The notes beneath the pieces are model-generated. The model was given only the letters and a program-made list of their open reading frames with translations, had not been told where the DNA came from and did not search any database. DNA of 64,000 nt from assembly GCA_036898135.1 (NCBI GenBank), contig CM072514.1:9559393-9623392 (forward strand), given 5' to 3'. The position numbers were made by a program, and so were the translations under genes. Shown here piece by piece: positions 1-13,440 of this stretch. This DNA is from Oncomelania hupensis (Eukaryota > Mollusca > Gastropoda > Littorinimorpha > Pomatiopsidae). Numbering within the stretch: the stretch's first letter is position 1; every line of letters begins with the position of its first letter.

Positions 1-2774
1 TAAACTGGGTTACTGAGCTCGACTCAAAGCTGTCCTGTGTGCTGGTATGTGATTTAGTTAGCAGAGTCATTTTGGTTGCTTTTGCAAGCAGTCAGTCTTT
101 TTGGACAGGAGTAACTTTGTGACTGTGTGTCAGGTTAGAGTATGTTCTTCTGTAAGGGTAGATTGTTCGTTGTGTTTCGAACCACCCAAGGTCTTACGCT
201 TTGGTCGGGACAAGAATGTCTAAAAGTCTGTAGTGGGAGGACTGTAACCGCCATCTATTGGGAAGTAATAGATGTAGGGTTCTTTCTTAAGGCTGTGTGG
301 CCCTCGATTGGGCACCTGCCAAAGCTCAAATACTTCAGCAGTATTGAGATGCTCCAGTGCATAGCTAAGCATTTGCCAGAAAACGAACTTGTTACTCTCA
401 ACTATCTAACCAGTGTGTATTGTACTGTGGTGTACTGTTGGTGTTGTGCTGTGTGTACGTGTCTGTGTATCACAAGCCGAGGACTAAAAGGAGATTGTAA
501 ACCCTGCAATTCATTTCCTTACTGGCTGTGCTCCGAGTCTGCGTACGTGAATGAATGATGGTGAATGAGGGGGAAAGGGATGTATTTTGATGAATAGTAG
601 TTTGTTGATTTTTATATGATTTTCATATGATTTTCTTGGTTGAATATGTGTATGAATAATGTCGTTGCTGTTGTTGCCAAACCGGGGTCAAAGGGTGACA
701 ATGAAGTATGCATGTTAAAGAGAGAGAGAGAGAGGGGTGATGAATGTGAAGGGAGACAATGTACTGTGTTGGAGAGGGGTGATGAAGGTGATGAATATGA
801 GGGAAGCGTGTTTGTATTATAGTGTGATAGAGATAATTGTGAATGAAGGGAGATAATGTATTATAACGTGGAGAGGGGTGATGAAGATGGAAGTGTGGAT
901 GAGATGAATCGGGATTGTGCGACTGGAAGTGCAGTTGTAATAATTATGTATATTTATATAAACGGCTATGTGTCATGGAAGAGATAAATTCTAGAATTAA
1001 GAAGTGCATTGTGTTATTGAGATGCATGTATAAACAGGTCAAGATGGCGGACGGCGGAAGGCGTATCCTGTTATGAAGTGTTTAAGTTTTTGTGGATGAA
1101 CTAGTGAGACTCTTTATTTGTCCACAGTTTGGGCTTTCCACTTTTGCCATTGCTGTTGATCTTCTGTTTTGTCCACTGCTACTACGTTTCTACTTTTGCC
1201 ATTACTTCTGCTTCTTCCACTGCTACCACTACTGTTGTGCTACTACCACTGGTATAATTCTACGATTCCTACGTGTCGCTGCTGTACCACTGTGCCGAGT
1301 GTACATCAGCACTAAGACCTCTGCCTTTGCCGCTGGGAGGTGTGGAAGTTGCCTGGCCTCCCGCCACCACCGCCACTGGGTGTGGCCCTCCATCATCGCC
1401 TGGACCTGCCGTTGCTTCGGACGAGCTTTCAATCGGCTACAGGATCTCAGCTACACCGCACCCACACACATACAGATTCGCACTTCACACACCTAAAAAC
1501 ATATCTAGTGTAAATCACTTCCTTTATCTGTGTGATTAACTGCTTTAGTTTACTCTGAGCTCAGTTATTAGATAGTAAGGTTACGAACAGTGATTCTGAA
1601 CTGTAAAGCTAGCTTATTCAATGCGATTGAATTTTAAGATTTTCTGATCGTGGATTCAACTTGGAATTGTATTTATCTGAAATTTAATTGATTGTTACTA
1701 TTGTTGCATATTGTTGTGGGCATTCTGTTTGTGTATAGTTCTGGGGTTTTCAGTTAGACAATGGAGGTAATCGTTTAGTAAATACTGGGTTGGGGGTCTT
1801 GATAGGGGTTGAGGGTGGTTTAGTATCCCATTGTCCTGTGAGTGTGTGCGTCATTGTTGAATAAAAGTGTGTGATTGTTCATCTGGCATTTTGTGTTAGT
1901 TTCTTTTGTTTGAGTTTCTATCCTACCACTTGCTGCTTTGAGCTGAACGTCGCGGAACCCACTCGGGTTTTTGATTGATTGATTTCGTAGATTAACGTCC
2001 CCGGACACAGTGCGTATAGGGGACAAAAAAGGCACTCGGGTGACGCGCAATGTCCATTATATACTTTCATTGCAATTTTTTTAAATTTGGATTTGATTTT
2101 TACACTTTATTGTCCCTTTTTATCGGTAAATTTGGCGCGCCCAAACCTAACCTACCTAATATTAGTTGTGGTTTTGAAATTTTGCTAGGGGAGCAAACCG
2201 GAGTGCCTGAAGACCACACACCCCCTCCCCCCTTCTTCCCGAGACCTTGCCCGAGTCGAAAGTAAATAATATTCGGAGAAACAGATGCTTGATCGATCCC
2301 ACACCTGTCAGGCGCCTTTGGGTGGTTACATTTTTGATAGCATTCAACCCCTAAGATGATTTCTACTTTTGATACAGAAAGAATGTAACGTATTTGATTC
2401 AAGTGTTCATTTGAAATACGAACTTCACTTTGCTTGTAATTGAACTTAGGGGTATATAGCATAACATGGCACAACAACATACTGCATGCAGGCTAGAAGC
2501 CTCTGAATGAGGGTCAGAGATCACTCCGTACCCTCGACCCACAAGCTTAGCGTCTAACACTTTTATTAAATTTTGACCGTCCACGTTAGTGGAGTACATA
2601 ACCCTCTTGCTCAACGTACCCAACTTATTCTTGAAAGCATGGAGTGAATTGGCATTGATTATAGACAAATGGTTTTTTGGGAAGGGGTGGGGGAGTGTTT
2701 GGAGGTAAAGGAAATGATAACTCAAATGATCAATTCATGCGTACGAGAGACCAAGTATAAAATGTAACAAATTC
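1..2774. other. gene-poor region with decayed repeats
   Basis: No convincing gene. A degenerate GA-rich minisatellite built on AGAGGGGTGATGAA lies at about 720-890. AAGATGGCGGAC at 1041-1052 matches the YY1 consensus. AATAAA followed by GT-rich sequence occurs near 1859. The minus frame at 2725-2399 contains a stretch like the C-terminal tail of non-LTR retrotransposons (NANSLHAFKNKL), suggesting a LINE relic. The YY1 motif plus polyadenylation signal could belong to an old LTR or LINE, but no terminal repeat partner was found. Confidence 0.4.
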
Positions 2775-3061
2775 TTGCCAATCGCTCGGTCAGTTATAAT
2801 GTATGCGATTGGACAAAATGATGACCCGCTCACAGTGGTGATAAACGGAAACTACGATGGTATGGCCACGTCGCCAGAGCATCAGGCCTTGAAAAGACCA
2901 TCCTGCAAAGCACGGTGCAAGGAGGCACACGAAGAGGGAGACAGAAAAAGGGGTGGGAGGGCAACATTCGAGAATGGACTGGCTTGACACTGAGCGAAGC
3001 CATGAGGGTTGCTGAGGACAGAGAAAGATGGAGTACGCTAGAATAGGATAGGATAGGAAAT
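2775..3061 (+). mobile_element. RTE-type LINE, 3' fragment
   Basis: The translation matches the end of the reverse transcriptase ORF of the longer element at 61.7-63.95 kb (IGQNDDPLTVV, then MATSPEHQALK), and the fragment ends in the family's 3' GGATA tandem repeat. It is 5'-truncated and carries in-frame stops, so it is inactive. A second, oppositely oriented 3' end follows within 30 bp. Confidence 0.85.
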
Positions 3062-3085
3062 TTTTTTAAATCTATCTATAGGCTT

Positions 3086-3143
3086 AAATCCTATCCTATC
3101 CCGTAATTCGGAGGTCGTTGGGGGCACCACAGATGATCGTTTA
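3086..3143 (-). mobile_element. RTE-type LINE, short 3' end
   Basis: About 55 bp starting with TATCC repeats and running into the conserved 3' end of the RTE family (GGGGCACCACAGATGATCG). It forms an inverted pair with the fragment just upstream. Confidence 0.8.
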
Positions 3144-3221
3144 TAAAAATGTGCTTAAAAAAGGTACTTTCTAGTGAGGACTTGAACAGTTCATAAAACA
3201 ATCCCGTATGGACAACTGTTA

Positions 3222-3391
3222 TTGTATTATGTGTATATAGCGCTTTTCCAGCTCAAGGGCTGCTCAAGGCGCTGGACAGGAACTAACTCAAGCCGCCCAT
3301 TTGCTTCCTTAGATGCATCATCCGATGCTCAGACTACTGAGCACAGTCCTGAACAACTGATAAAAGGGGAGAGGGGACCTAGTGCTTGCAT
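3222..3391 (-). mobile_element. SINE 3'-domain fragment
   Basis: Contains the recurring segment CTTTTCCAGCTCAAGGGCTG followed by CTCAAGGCGCTGG. Related segments occur near 20305, 36737, 45475 and 50640; the last belongs to a SINE with a tRNA-like head, which sets the minus orientation here. The head is not recognisable. Confidence 0.5.
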
Positions 3392-6300
3392 GCTGGGTGT
3401 ACAGTTCCTATAAAACACTGAACGCTAACGCTGGGTGTACAGTTCCTATAAAACACTGAACGCTAACGCTGGGTGTAGGCCTACAGTTCCTATAAAACAC
3501 TGAACGCTAACGCTGGGTGTACAGTTCATATCAAACACTGAACGCTAACGCTGGGTGTACAGTTCCTATAAAACACTGAACACTAACGCTGGACGTACAG
3601 TTCCTATAAAGCACTGAACGCTAACGCTGGGTGTACAGTTCCTATAAAACACTGAACACTAACGCTGGGTGTAGGCCTACAGTTCCTATAAAACACTGAA
3701 CACTAACGCTGGGTGTACAGTTCATATAAAACACTGAACGCTAAACACTGAACGCTAACGCTGGGTGTACAGTTCCTATAAAACACTGAACGCTAACGCT
3801 GGGTGTACAGTTCCTATAAAGCACTGAACGCTAACGCTGGGTGTAGGCCTACAGTTCATATAAAACACTGAACGCTAACGCTGGGTGTACAGTTCCTATA
3901 AAACACTGAACGCTAACGCTGGGTGTACAGTTCCTATAAAACACTGAACACTAACGCTGGACGTACAGTTCCTATAAAACACTGAACACTAACGCTGGAC
4001 GTACAGTTCCTATAAAACACTGAACACTAACGCTGGGTGTAGGCCTACAGTTCCTATAAAACACTGAACACTAACGCTGGGTGTAGGCCTACAGTTCCTA
4101 TAAAACACTGAACACTAACGCTGGGTGTAGGCCTACAGTTCCTATAAAACACTGAACACTAACGCTGGGTGTACAGTTCATATAAAACACTGAACGCTAA
4201 CGCTGGGTGTACAGTTCCTATAAAACACTGAACACTAACGCTGGGTGTACAGTTCCTATAAAACACTGAACACTAACGCTGGACGTACAGTTCCTATAAA
4301 ACACTGAACACTAACGCTGGACGTACAGTTCCTATAAAACACTGAACACTAACGCTGGGTGTACAGTTCATATAAAACACTGAACACTAACGCTGGGTGT
4401 ACAGTTCATATAAAACACTGAACACTAACGCTGGGTGTACAGTTCCTATAAAACACTGAACACTAACGCTGGGTGTACAGTTCATATAAAACACTGAACG
4501 CTAACGCTGGGTGTACAGTTCCTATAAAACACTGAACACTAACGCTGGGTGTACAGTTCATATAAAACACTGAACACTAACGCTGGGTGTACAGTTCCTA
4601 TAAAACACTGAACACTAACGCTGGGTGTAGGCCTACAGTTCCTATAAAACACTGAACACTAACGCTGGACGTACAGTTCCTATAAAACACTGAACACTAA
4701 CGCTGGACGTACAGTTCCTATAAAACACTGAACACTAACGCTGGGTGTACAGTTCATATAAAACACTGAACACTAACGCTGGGTGTACAGTTCATATAAA
4801 ACACTGAACACTAACGCTAGGTGTACAGTTCATATAAAACACTGAACACTAACGCTGGACGTACAGTTCATATAAAACACTGAACGCTAACGCTGGGTGT
4901 ACAGTTCATATAAAACACTGAACACTAACGCTGGGTGTACAGTTCCTATAAAACACTGAACACTAACGCTGGGTGTACAGTTCCTATAAAACACTGAACA
5001 CTAACGCTGGGTGTACAGTTCATATAAAACACTGAACACTAACGCTGGACGTACAGTTCCTATAAAACACTGAACGCTAACGCTGGGTGTACAGTTCATA
5101 TAAAACACTGAACACTAACGCTGGGTGTACAGTTCATATAAAACACTGAACACTAACGCTGGGTGTACAGTTCATATAAAACACTGAACACTAACGCTGG
5201 GTGTACAGTTCATATAAAACACTGAACACTAACGCTGGGTGTACAGTTCATATAAAACACTGAACACTAACGCTGGACGTACAGTTCCTATAAAACACTG
5301 AACGCTAACGCTGGGTGTACAGTTCATATAAAACACTGAACGCTAACGCTGGGTGTACAGTTCATATAAAACACTGAACGTTAACGCTGGGTGTACAGTT
5401 CATATAAAACACTGAACACTAACGCTGGGTGTACAGTTCATATAAAACACTGAACGTTAACGCTAGGTGTACAGTTCCTATAAAACACTGAACACTAACG
5501 CTGGGTGTAGGCCTACAGTTCATATAAAACACTGAACGTTAACGCTAGGTGTACAGTTCCTATAAAACACTGAACACTAACGCTGGGTGTAGGCCTACAG
5601 TTCATATAAAACATTGAACACTAACGCTGGGTGTACAGTTCATATAAAACACTGAACACTAACGCTGGGTGTACAGTTCCTATAAAACACTGAACACTAA
5701 CGCTGGGTGTAGGCCTACAGTTCATATAAAACACTGAACGTTAACGCTAGGTGTACAGTTCCTATAAAACACTGAACACTAACGCTGGGTGTAGGCCTAC
5801 AGTTCATATAAAACACTGAACGCTAACGCTGGGTGTACAGTTCATATAAAACACTGAACACTAACGCTGGGTGTACAGTTCATATCAAACACTGAACGCT
5901 AACGCTGGGTGTACAGTTCCTATAAAACACTGAACACTAACGGTGGGTGTAGGCCTACAGTTCATATAAAACACTGAACATTAACGCTAGGTGTACAGTT
6001 CCTATAAAACACTGAACACTAACGGTGGGTGTAGGCCTACAGTTCATATAAAACACTGAACGTTAACGCTAGGTGTACAGTTCCTATAAAACACTGAACA
6101 CTAACGCTGGGTGTAGGCCTACAGTTCATATAAAACACTGAACGCTAACGCTGGGTGTACAGTTCATATAAAACACTGAACACTAACGCTGGGTGTACAG
6201 TTCATATAAAACACTGAACGCTAACGCTGGGTGTACAGTTCCTATAAAACACTGAACGCTAACGCTGGGTGTAGGCCTACAGTTCATATAAAACACTGAA

Positions 6301-9300
6301 CATTAACGCTAGGTGTACAGTTCCTATAAAACACTGAACGCTAACGCTGGGTGTACAGTTCATATAAAACACTGAACACTAACGCTGGGTGTACAGTTCA
6401 TATCAAACACTGAACGCTAACGCTGGGTGTACAGTTCCTATAAAACACTGAACACTAACGGTGGGTGTACAGTTCCTATAAAACACTGAACGCTAACGCT
6501 GGGTGTAGGCCTACAGTTCATATAAAACACTGAACACTAACGCTGGGTGTACAGTTCCTATAAAGCACTGAACGCTAACGCTGGGTGTAGGCCTACAGTT
6601 CATATAAAACACTGAACGCTAACGCTGGGTGTAGGCCTACAGTTCATATAAAACACTGAACACTAACGCTGGGTGTACAGTTCATATAAAACACTGAACA
6701 CTAACGCTGGGTGTACAGTTCCTATAAAGCACTGAACGCTAACGCTGGGTGTAGGCCTACAGTTCATATAAAACACTGAACGCTAACGCTGGGTGTACAG
6801 TTCCTATAAAACACTGAACGCTAACGCTGGGTGTAGGCCTACAGTTCATATAAAACACTGAACACTAACGCTGGGTGTACAGTTCCTATAAAGCACTGAA
6901 CGCTAACGCTGGGTGTAGGCCTACAGTTCATATAAAACACTGAACGCTAACGCTGGGTGTACAGTTCATATAAAACACTGAACACTAACGCTGGACGTAC
7001 AGTTCATATAAAACACTGAACACTAACGCTGGATGTACAGTTCATATAAAACACTGAACGCTAACGTTGGGTGTACAGTTCATATAAAACACTGAACACT
7101 AACGCTGGACGTACAGTTCCTATAAAACACTGAACGCTAACGCTGGGTGTAGGCCTACAGTTCCTATAAAACACTGAACACTAACGCTGGGTGTACAGTT
7201 CATATCAAACACTGAACACTAACGCTGGGTGTAGGCCTACAGTTCCTATAAAACACTGAACACTAACGCTGGACGTACAGTTCCTATAAAACACTGAACA
7301 CTAACGCTGGGTGTAGGCCTACAGTTCCTATAAAACACTGAACACTAACGCTGGGTGTACAGTTCATATCAAACACTGAACGCTAACGCTGGGTGTACAG
7401 TTCCTATAAAACACTGAACACTAACGCTGGGTGTAGGCCTACAGTTCATATAAAACACTGAACGTTAACGCTAGGTGTACAGTTCATATAAAACACTGAA
7501 CGCTAACGCTGGGTGTACAGTTCCTATAAAACACTGAACACTAACGCTGGGTGTACAGTTCATATAAAACACTGAACACTAACGCTGGGTGTACAGTTCA
7601 TATCAAACACTGAACGCTAACGCTGGGTGTACAGTTCCTATAAAACACTGAACACTAACGCTGGGTGTAGGCCTACAGTTCCTATAAAACACTGAACGCT
7701 AACGCTGGGTGTACAGTTCCTATAAAACACTGAACACTAACGCTGGGTGTACAGTTCCTATAAAACACTGAACGCTAACGCTGGGTGTAGGCCTACAGTT
7801 CCTATAAAACACTGAACGCTAACGCTGGGTGTACAGTTCCTATAAAACACTGAACACTAACGCTGGGTGTACAGTTCCTATAAAACACTGAACGTTAACG
7901 CTAGGTGTACAGTTCCTATAAAACACTGAACACTAACGCTGGACGTACAGTTCATATAAAACACTGAACACTAACGCTGGGTGTACAGTTCCTATAAAAC
8001 ACTGAACGTTAACGCTAGGTGTACAGTTCATATAAAACACTGAACACTAACGCTGGACGTACAGTTCATATAAAACACTGAACACTAACGCTGGGTGTAC
8101 AGTTCCTATAAAACACTGAACGCTAACGCTGGGTGTACAGTTCCTATAAAACACTGAACGCTAACGCTGGGTGTACAGTTCATATAAAACACTGAACGTT
8201 AACGCTGGGTGTACAGTTCATATCAAACACTGAACGCTAACGCTAGGTGTACAGTTCCTATAAAGCACTGAACGCTAACGCTGGGTGTACAGTTCATATC
8301 AAACACTGAACGCTAACGCTGGGTGTACAGTTCATATAAAACACTGAACGCTAACGCTGGGTGTACAGTTCCTATAAAACACTGAACACTAACGCTGGGT
8401 GTAGGCCTACAGTTCATATAAAACACTGAACGCTAACGCTGGGTGTACAGTTCCTATAAAACACTGAACACTAACGCTGGGTGTAGGCCTACAGTTCCTA
8501 TAAAACACTGAACGCTAACGCTGGGTGTACAGTTCCTATAAAACACTGAACACTAACGCTAGGTGTACAGTTCATATAAAACACTGAACACTAACGCTGG
8601 GTGTACAGTTCCTATAAAACACTGAACACTAACGCTGGGTGTACAGTTCATATAAAACACTGAACGCTAACGCTGGGTGTACAGTTCCTATAAAACACTG
8701 AACGCTAACGCTGGGTGTACAGTTCATATCAAACACTGAACACTAACGCTGGGTGTACAGTTCATATAAAACACTGAACGCTAACGCTGGGTGTACAGTT
8801 CATATAAAACACTGAACGCTAACGCTAGGTGTACAGTTCATATAAAACACTGAACGCTAACGCTAGGTGTACAGTTCATATAAAACACTGAACGCTAACG
8901 CTGGGTGTACAGTTCATATCAAACACTGAACGCTAACGCTAGGTGTACAGTTCATATAAAACACTGAACACTAACGCTGGGTGTACAGTTCATATAAAAC
9001 ACTGAACGCTAACGCTGGGTGTACAGTTCCTATAAAACACTGAACGCTAACGCTGGGTGTACAGTTCCTATAAAACACTGAACACTAACGCTGGGTGTAC
9101 AGTTCCTATAAAACACTGAACGCTAACGCTGGGTGTACAGTTCCTATAAAACACTGAACACTAACGCTGGGTGTACAGTTCCTATCAAACACTGAACACT
9201 AACGCTGGGTGTACAGTTCCTATAAAACACTGAACACTAACGCTGGGTGTAGGCCTACAGTTCATATAAAACACTGAACACTAACGCTGGGTGTACAGTT

Positions 9301-10707
9301 CATATAAAACACTGAACACTAACGCTGGGTGTATAGTTCCTATAAAACACTGAACGCTAACGCTGGGTGTACAGTTCCTATAAAACACTGAACACTAACG
9401 CTGGGTGTAGGCCTACAGTTCCTATAAAACACTGAACACTAACGCTGGGTGTACAGTTCATATAAAGCACTGAACGCTAACGCTGGGTGTACAGTTCCTA
9501 TAAAACACTGAACACTAACGCTGGGTGTACAGTTCATATAAAACACTGAACACTAACGCTGGGTGTACAGTTCATATAAAACACTGAACACTAACGCTGG
9601 GTGTACAGTTCATATAAAACACTGAACACTAACGCTGGGTGTACAGTTCATATAAAACACTGAACGCTAACGCTAGGTGTACAGTTCATATAAAACACTG
9701 AACACTAACGCTGGGTGTACAGTTCATATAAAACACTGAACACTAACGCTGGACGTACAGTTCCTATAAAACACTGAACGCTAACGCTGGGTGTACAGTT
9801 CATATAAAACACTGAACACTAACGCTGGGTGTACAGTTCATATCAAACACTGAACGCTAACGCTGGGTGTACAGTTCCTATAAAGCACTGAACGCTAACG
9901 CTGGGTGTACAGTTCCTATAAAACACTGAACGCTAACGCTGGGTGTACAGTTCCTATAAAACACTGAACGCTAACGCTGGGTGTAGGCCTACAGTTCATA
10001 TAAAACACTGAACACTAACGCTGGGTGTACAGTTCCTACAAAACACTGAACGCTAACGCTGGGTGTACAGTTCCTATAAAACACTGAACACTAACGCTGG
10101 GTGTACAGTTCATATAAAACACTGAACACTAACGCTGGGTGTACAGTTCCTATAAAACACTGAACACTAACGCTGGGTGTACAGTTCCTATAAAACACTG
10201 AACGCTAACGCTGGGTGTACAGTTCCTACAAAACACTGAACGCTAACGCTGGGTGTAGGCCTACAGTTCCTATAAAACACTGAACGCTAACGCTGGGTGT
10301 ACAGTTCCTATAAAACACTGAACGCTAACGCTGGGTGTACAGTTCATATAAAACACTGAACACTAACGCTGGGTGTACAGTTCATATAAAACACTGAACG
10401 CTAACGCTGGGTGTACAGTTCATATAAAACACTGAACGCTAACGCTGGGTGTACAGTTCATATAAAACACTGAACACTAACGCTGGGTGTACAGTTCATA
10501 TAAAACACTGAACACTAACGCTGGGTGTACAGTTCCTATAAAACACTGAACACTAACGCTGGGTGTACAGTTCATATAAAACACTGAACGCTAACGCTGG
10601 GTGTACAGTTCATATAAAACACTGAACACTAACGCTGGGTGTACAGTTCATATAAAACACTGAACGCTAACGCTGGGTGTACAGTTCATATAAAACACTG
10701 AACGCTA
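3392..10707. repeat. satellite array, 38/44-bp units
   Basis: Uninterrupted head-to-tail array of about 7.3 kb, roughly 185 units by length. The 38-bp unit runs GGGTGTACAGTTCCTATAAA then ACACTGAACGCTAACGCT. A 44-bp variant carries an extra GGCCTA, which makes the perfect palindrome GTAGGCCTAC. Common variants are TTCATATA for TTCCTATA, AACACT or AACGTT for AACGCT, and GGACGT for GGGTGT. Each unit holds a TATAAAA box-like string. One truncated unit lies near 3735. No ORF runs through it. Variants are interspersed, as expected from unequal exchange. Confidence 0.97.
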
Positions 10708-10943
10708 GCAGCAGGAATTCGCTGCAAGATGGTTGGAAAGAAGCAGGCTATGCGCCTCTTGAAGAACTGTTCCACAGGAGAACCCTCAGCAAGGCAATGG
10801 CCATTCAAAGTGACTCCACCCACCCATTGTCCGTCTTTATTATTTTGAACTTCAGGCCTCTCATGGGCGGTTTTGTTGTGCTCGCTCTAGAACCCAGCGT
10901 AGTAGATGTATTTTATCCCTACAGCAATCAAAATTCTAAATGA
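10708..10943 (+). pseudogene. LINE 3'-end relic
   Basis: The frame ending at 10943 reads LEELFHRRTLSKAMAI, then DSTHPLSVF, then a short FYPYSNQN end. This resembles the C-terminal end of non-LTR retrotransposon ORF2 proteins, where a region of basic and S/T-rich residues precedes a terminal F-x-PSAI-like motif. The apparent N-terminus reads out of the satellite and is artefactual. The satellite abuts this relic directly. Confidence 0.45.
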
Positions 10944-11523
10944 GCATTCAACTAAAATTGTATGATTAGTGCCTTGCCTTGCTGCAGTCTCCAACTACAT
11001 TGCTGCTCTAAATTAATGCCCATGTTGTGTGTTGGGTCGTATTACTACACAGGACACCAACGCCGTGTGTAGCCGGAGTGTGGGTGTTGAGTGCTTGATG
11101 TCCGTCCTGACGTTTGCCTCCCTTTATGTGGTGGTCGGTGTTTTTGTACTGAATTGTTTCCCTTTGATGCGATTTGTGATATTTTATTAACTTACGTTTT
11201 AACTTTTGGTTGTGCAATAATTACTGCATTCCTGACATTGTATTTTAATACATTTGTTAATAACAAACATTTTAATTAGGGCATACGGATGTGTTAGTGG
11301 TGTACAAGATATTTGTGGGTAAAAAAAAAAAGTGAATCTCTAAGATTAATATTTATTGAAATACAGTTGGTTGTTTTTTGTTTTTTTGTTTAAAGACATG
11401 TTTTCTATTTTTATGCTTTATTTTAACCTACACTACACCATTATTTGGCATCCTATTTACACGTCATGGGTAGAGAACTTTTACATATGACGCAAAGAAG
11501 GAGCGTCACAGATTATTCCTATT
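10944..11523. other. no gene seen
   Basis: AT-rich sequence with short homopolymer runs. No coding, structural or repeat signal I can name. Confidence 0.5.
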
Positions 11524-11722
11524 AGAACGCCGTGTGAAGAAAGGTCGATGCATACCTTGTGGGTGGAGGCTTGACCGCAGGACCACGCGTCAGTCCACGA
11601 GGTGCAAAGACTGGTTTTGCAAATTTCACCTAAAAAGATGTGCCTCCCATGAATTTCAACACCTGAACACTAAAGTTGATATCCCTAACATTTCTTTAAA
11701 TACAATTTTACAAAAGGTGTAA
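11524..11722 (+). pseudogene. possible transposase zinc-binding tail
   Basis: A 62-residue frame has C-x2-C, then RRTTRQSTRC, then C-x3-H and a later C-x3-H. This spacing resembles the cysteine-rich C-terminus of piggyBac-type transposases. No transposase core lies upstream, so this would be a fragment. An unrelated short ORF remains possible. Confidence 0.25.
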
Positions 11723-11902
11723 AAGATACACGAACGCGCGTACGCACTCATATTACAGTGGTCAAAAAGGTCAAATGAAAGCGTACTGTACAAGTTATAA
11801 TCTTTCTCAGGCGCATACTTGACTGAGAAGTTTGAACACATGTGGCAGATCATTTCATGGCCTCTGTTTACACATAAGTTGAAAGAAGAAATACCATGTT
11901 TA

Positions 11903-11904
<2 letters not shown>

Positions 11905-12001
<97 letters not shown>

Positions 12002-12044
12002 CATATAGATATATAGATATATATATAGATATATATATATATAT
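11905..12044. repeat. (TA)n microsatellite
   Basis: About 140 bp of TA dinucleotides with a few substitutions (CTC, GATA interruptions). ORFs reading IYIYIY here are artefacts. Confidence 0.97.
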
Positions 12045-12375
12045 GTGTGTGAGAGAGAGAAAGAGAGTGAGATGTAGTCTAGTATACGACATATATGTAT
12101 ATGGCTGTAGGCACACAATTTAACTTCATGTCATTTGTATTACTTCAAACACATCTTTTGCAGGACTGGAGATGTTCTCCATTTGGCTGCAATCACCTCT
12201 CTCTCACTTGGTATCCCTGACAAAAAGAATATGAGAGGGAAAACAAATCCTTACAACTAAAAACAAATATAAGTGACGTAAAATTTAATTGTAGTAAATG
12301 CAACTGCACAATCGTGGACATTATACTGTGTTTTACATCACGGGACAATAACAATTTTATAGTCAAGAAACGGTC

Positions 12376-12663
12376 ACATAAGGTAAAGGTAGTCCCATAG
12401 CCTTGTGGCCGTAGGGGAGCGTGATGTTGGAGATCACACTTATCTTGGGCCAGCGTAATGAGGGTGATACCCATCTCTCTCCCTCGCTGCTTTACTTTCC
12501 CCACCCTTTAGAGAGTAGGTACTCAATCACAGTCGAGTCAAATGGGGGCGTTGTTATTTGTCGCTTCACGTTTTGCGGTCACCCATCCAAGTGCTAACCG
12601 CACTGGATGGTGGTTAAATTGCGACACAGTAGCGAGTGCTCCAACCACTGCGCTATCCGACCC
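12376..12663 (-). mobile_element. SINE with tRNA-like head and 5S-like segment
   Basis: Read on the minus strand, the element starts with GGTCGGATAGCGCAGTGG, containing a Pol III A-box (TAGCGCAGTGG). About 60 bp on comes GGTTAGCACTTGGATGGG, nearly identical to the C-box region of 5S rRNA and followed by TGACCGC as in 5S. A body of about 190 bp follows. The tRNA-head plus 5S-segment layout recalls composite SINEs. No long A-tail is left. Confidence 0.6.
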
Positions 12664-12887
12664 CCCAGTCACATACTCAAATGAAAAGAAGCGATATCAG
12701 CTCTAGCTCATTGAGAAATATTGATTGGCTATTTATTAGACTATATATGCACAACAAGCATACCTGTCATACGAGCATAGTGGGTTTCGTATCACCTGTC
12801 ATCGCCAAGGTGGCACTCCCGGACAGCATTCCCGAGGTGAAAGTGGAAGACCAGGATCTGTGGGGCTGCTACCTTCTCAACAAACTA

Positions 12888-13100
12888 TCCTATCCTATCC
12901 GGCCCATAACTCGAAAGTCGTTGGGGCACCACAGATGACTGTTTAACTAGCGTACTCTTTCTCTGTCCTCAGCAACCCTCATGGCTTTGTTCAATGTCAA
13001 GCCAGTCCATTCTCGAATGTTGTCCTCCCACCCCTTTTTGTGTCTTGTTCTTCTTCTGCCTCCTTGCACCGTGTCTTGCAGGATAGTCCTTGCAAGGCCT
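12888..13100 (-). mobile_element. RTE-type LINE, 3' fragment
   Basis: Begins with TATCC repeats and continues through the family 3' end into the antisense of the ORF end (WEDNIREWTGLTLNKAMR, then VAEDRER). 5'-truncated. Confidence 0.85.
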
Positions 13101-13251
13101 GCTTGGTAAAAATGTGACGCACTGTGAAGTTTTCCACCCATTACGTGTAGTAAAGGTTAAACCTATTCAAATGCCACACAAATGGCAGTACATAACTCCT
13201 TTGTTGGTAACAAAAAGATCTGTTGCATCAAACTGAATGGAATATTCCACT

Positions 13252-13440
13252 CCAGTAGCTGGCACTCATGCGTCTAGGACATGGATGTCAGGATCTTTAA
13301 AGTGCCTGCGATGGACAGCATGCATTCACAGACTAGATCTTGGTTCGTACTCTCGTCTGCAGGATTATGAGGCGCTCCACCAGTGTATCAGGGTAACTAT
13401 TTTTAGCCCTCTAGTCTGTTGACCATCTGCAAACCACTAT
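13252..13440. repeat. dispersed repeat shared with 14.88-15.12 kb
   Basis: Shares AGGATCTTTAAA and surrounding blocks with the SINE-like repeat at 14878-15122 and with a piece near 36810. Diverged. Confidence 0.4.

Noticed and set aside
142..558. 138-codon frame as a gene
   Set aside because: Cys/Leu-rich translation of low-complexity TG-rich DNA, no domain, no splice context.
3392..10707. Regular short repeats resembling a CRISPR array
   Set aside because: There are no unique spacers; units are contiguous, head-to-tail and the genome is eukaryotic.
11896..12123. IYIYIY and ERERER/SLSLSL open frames here and at 24.0-24.25 and 24.74-25.0 kb
   Set aside because: They are translations of (TA)n and (GA)n microsatellites.
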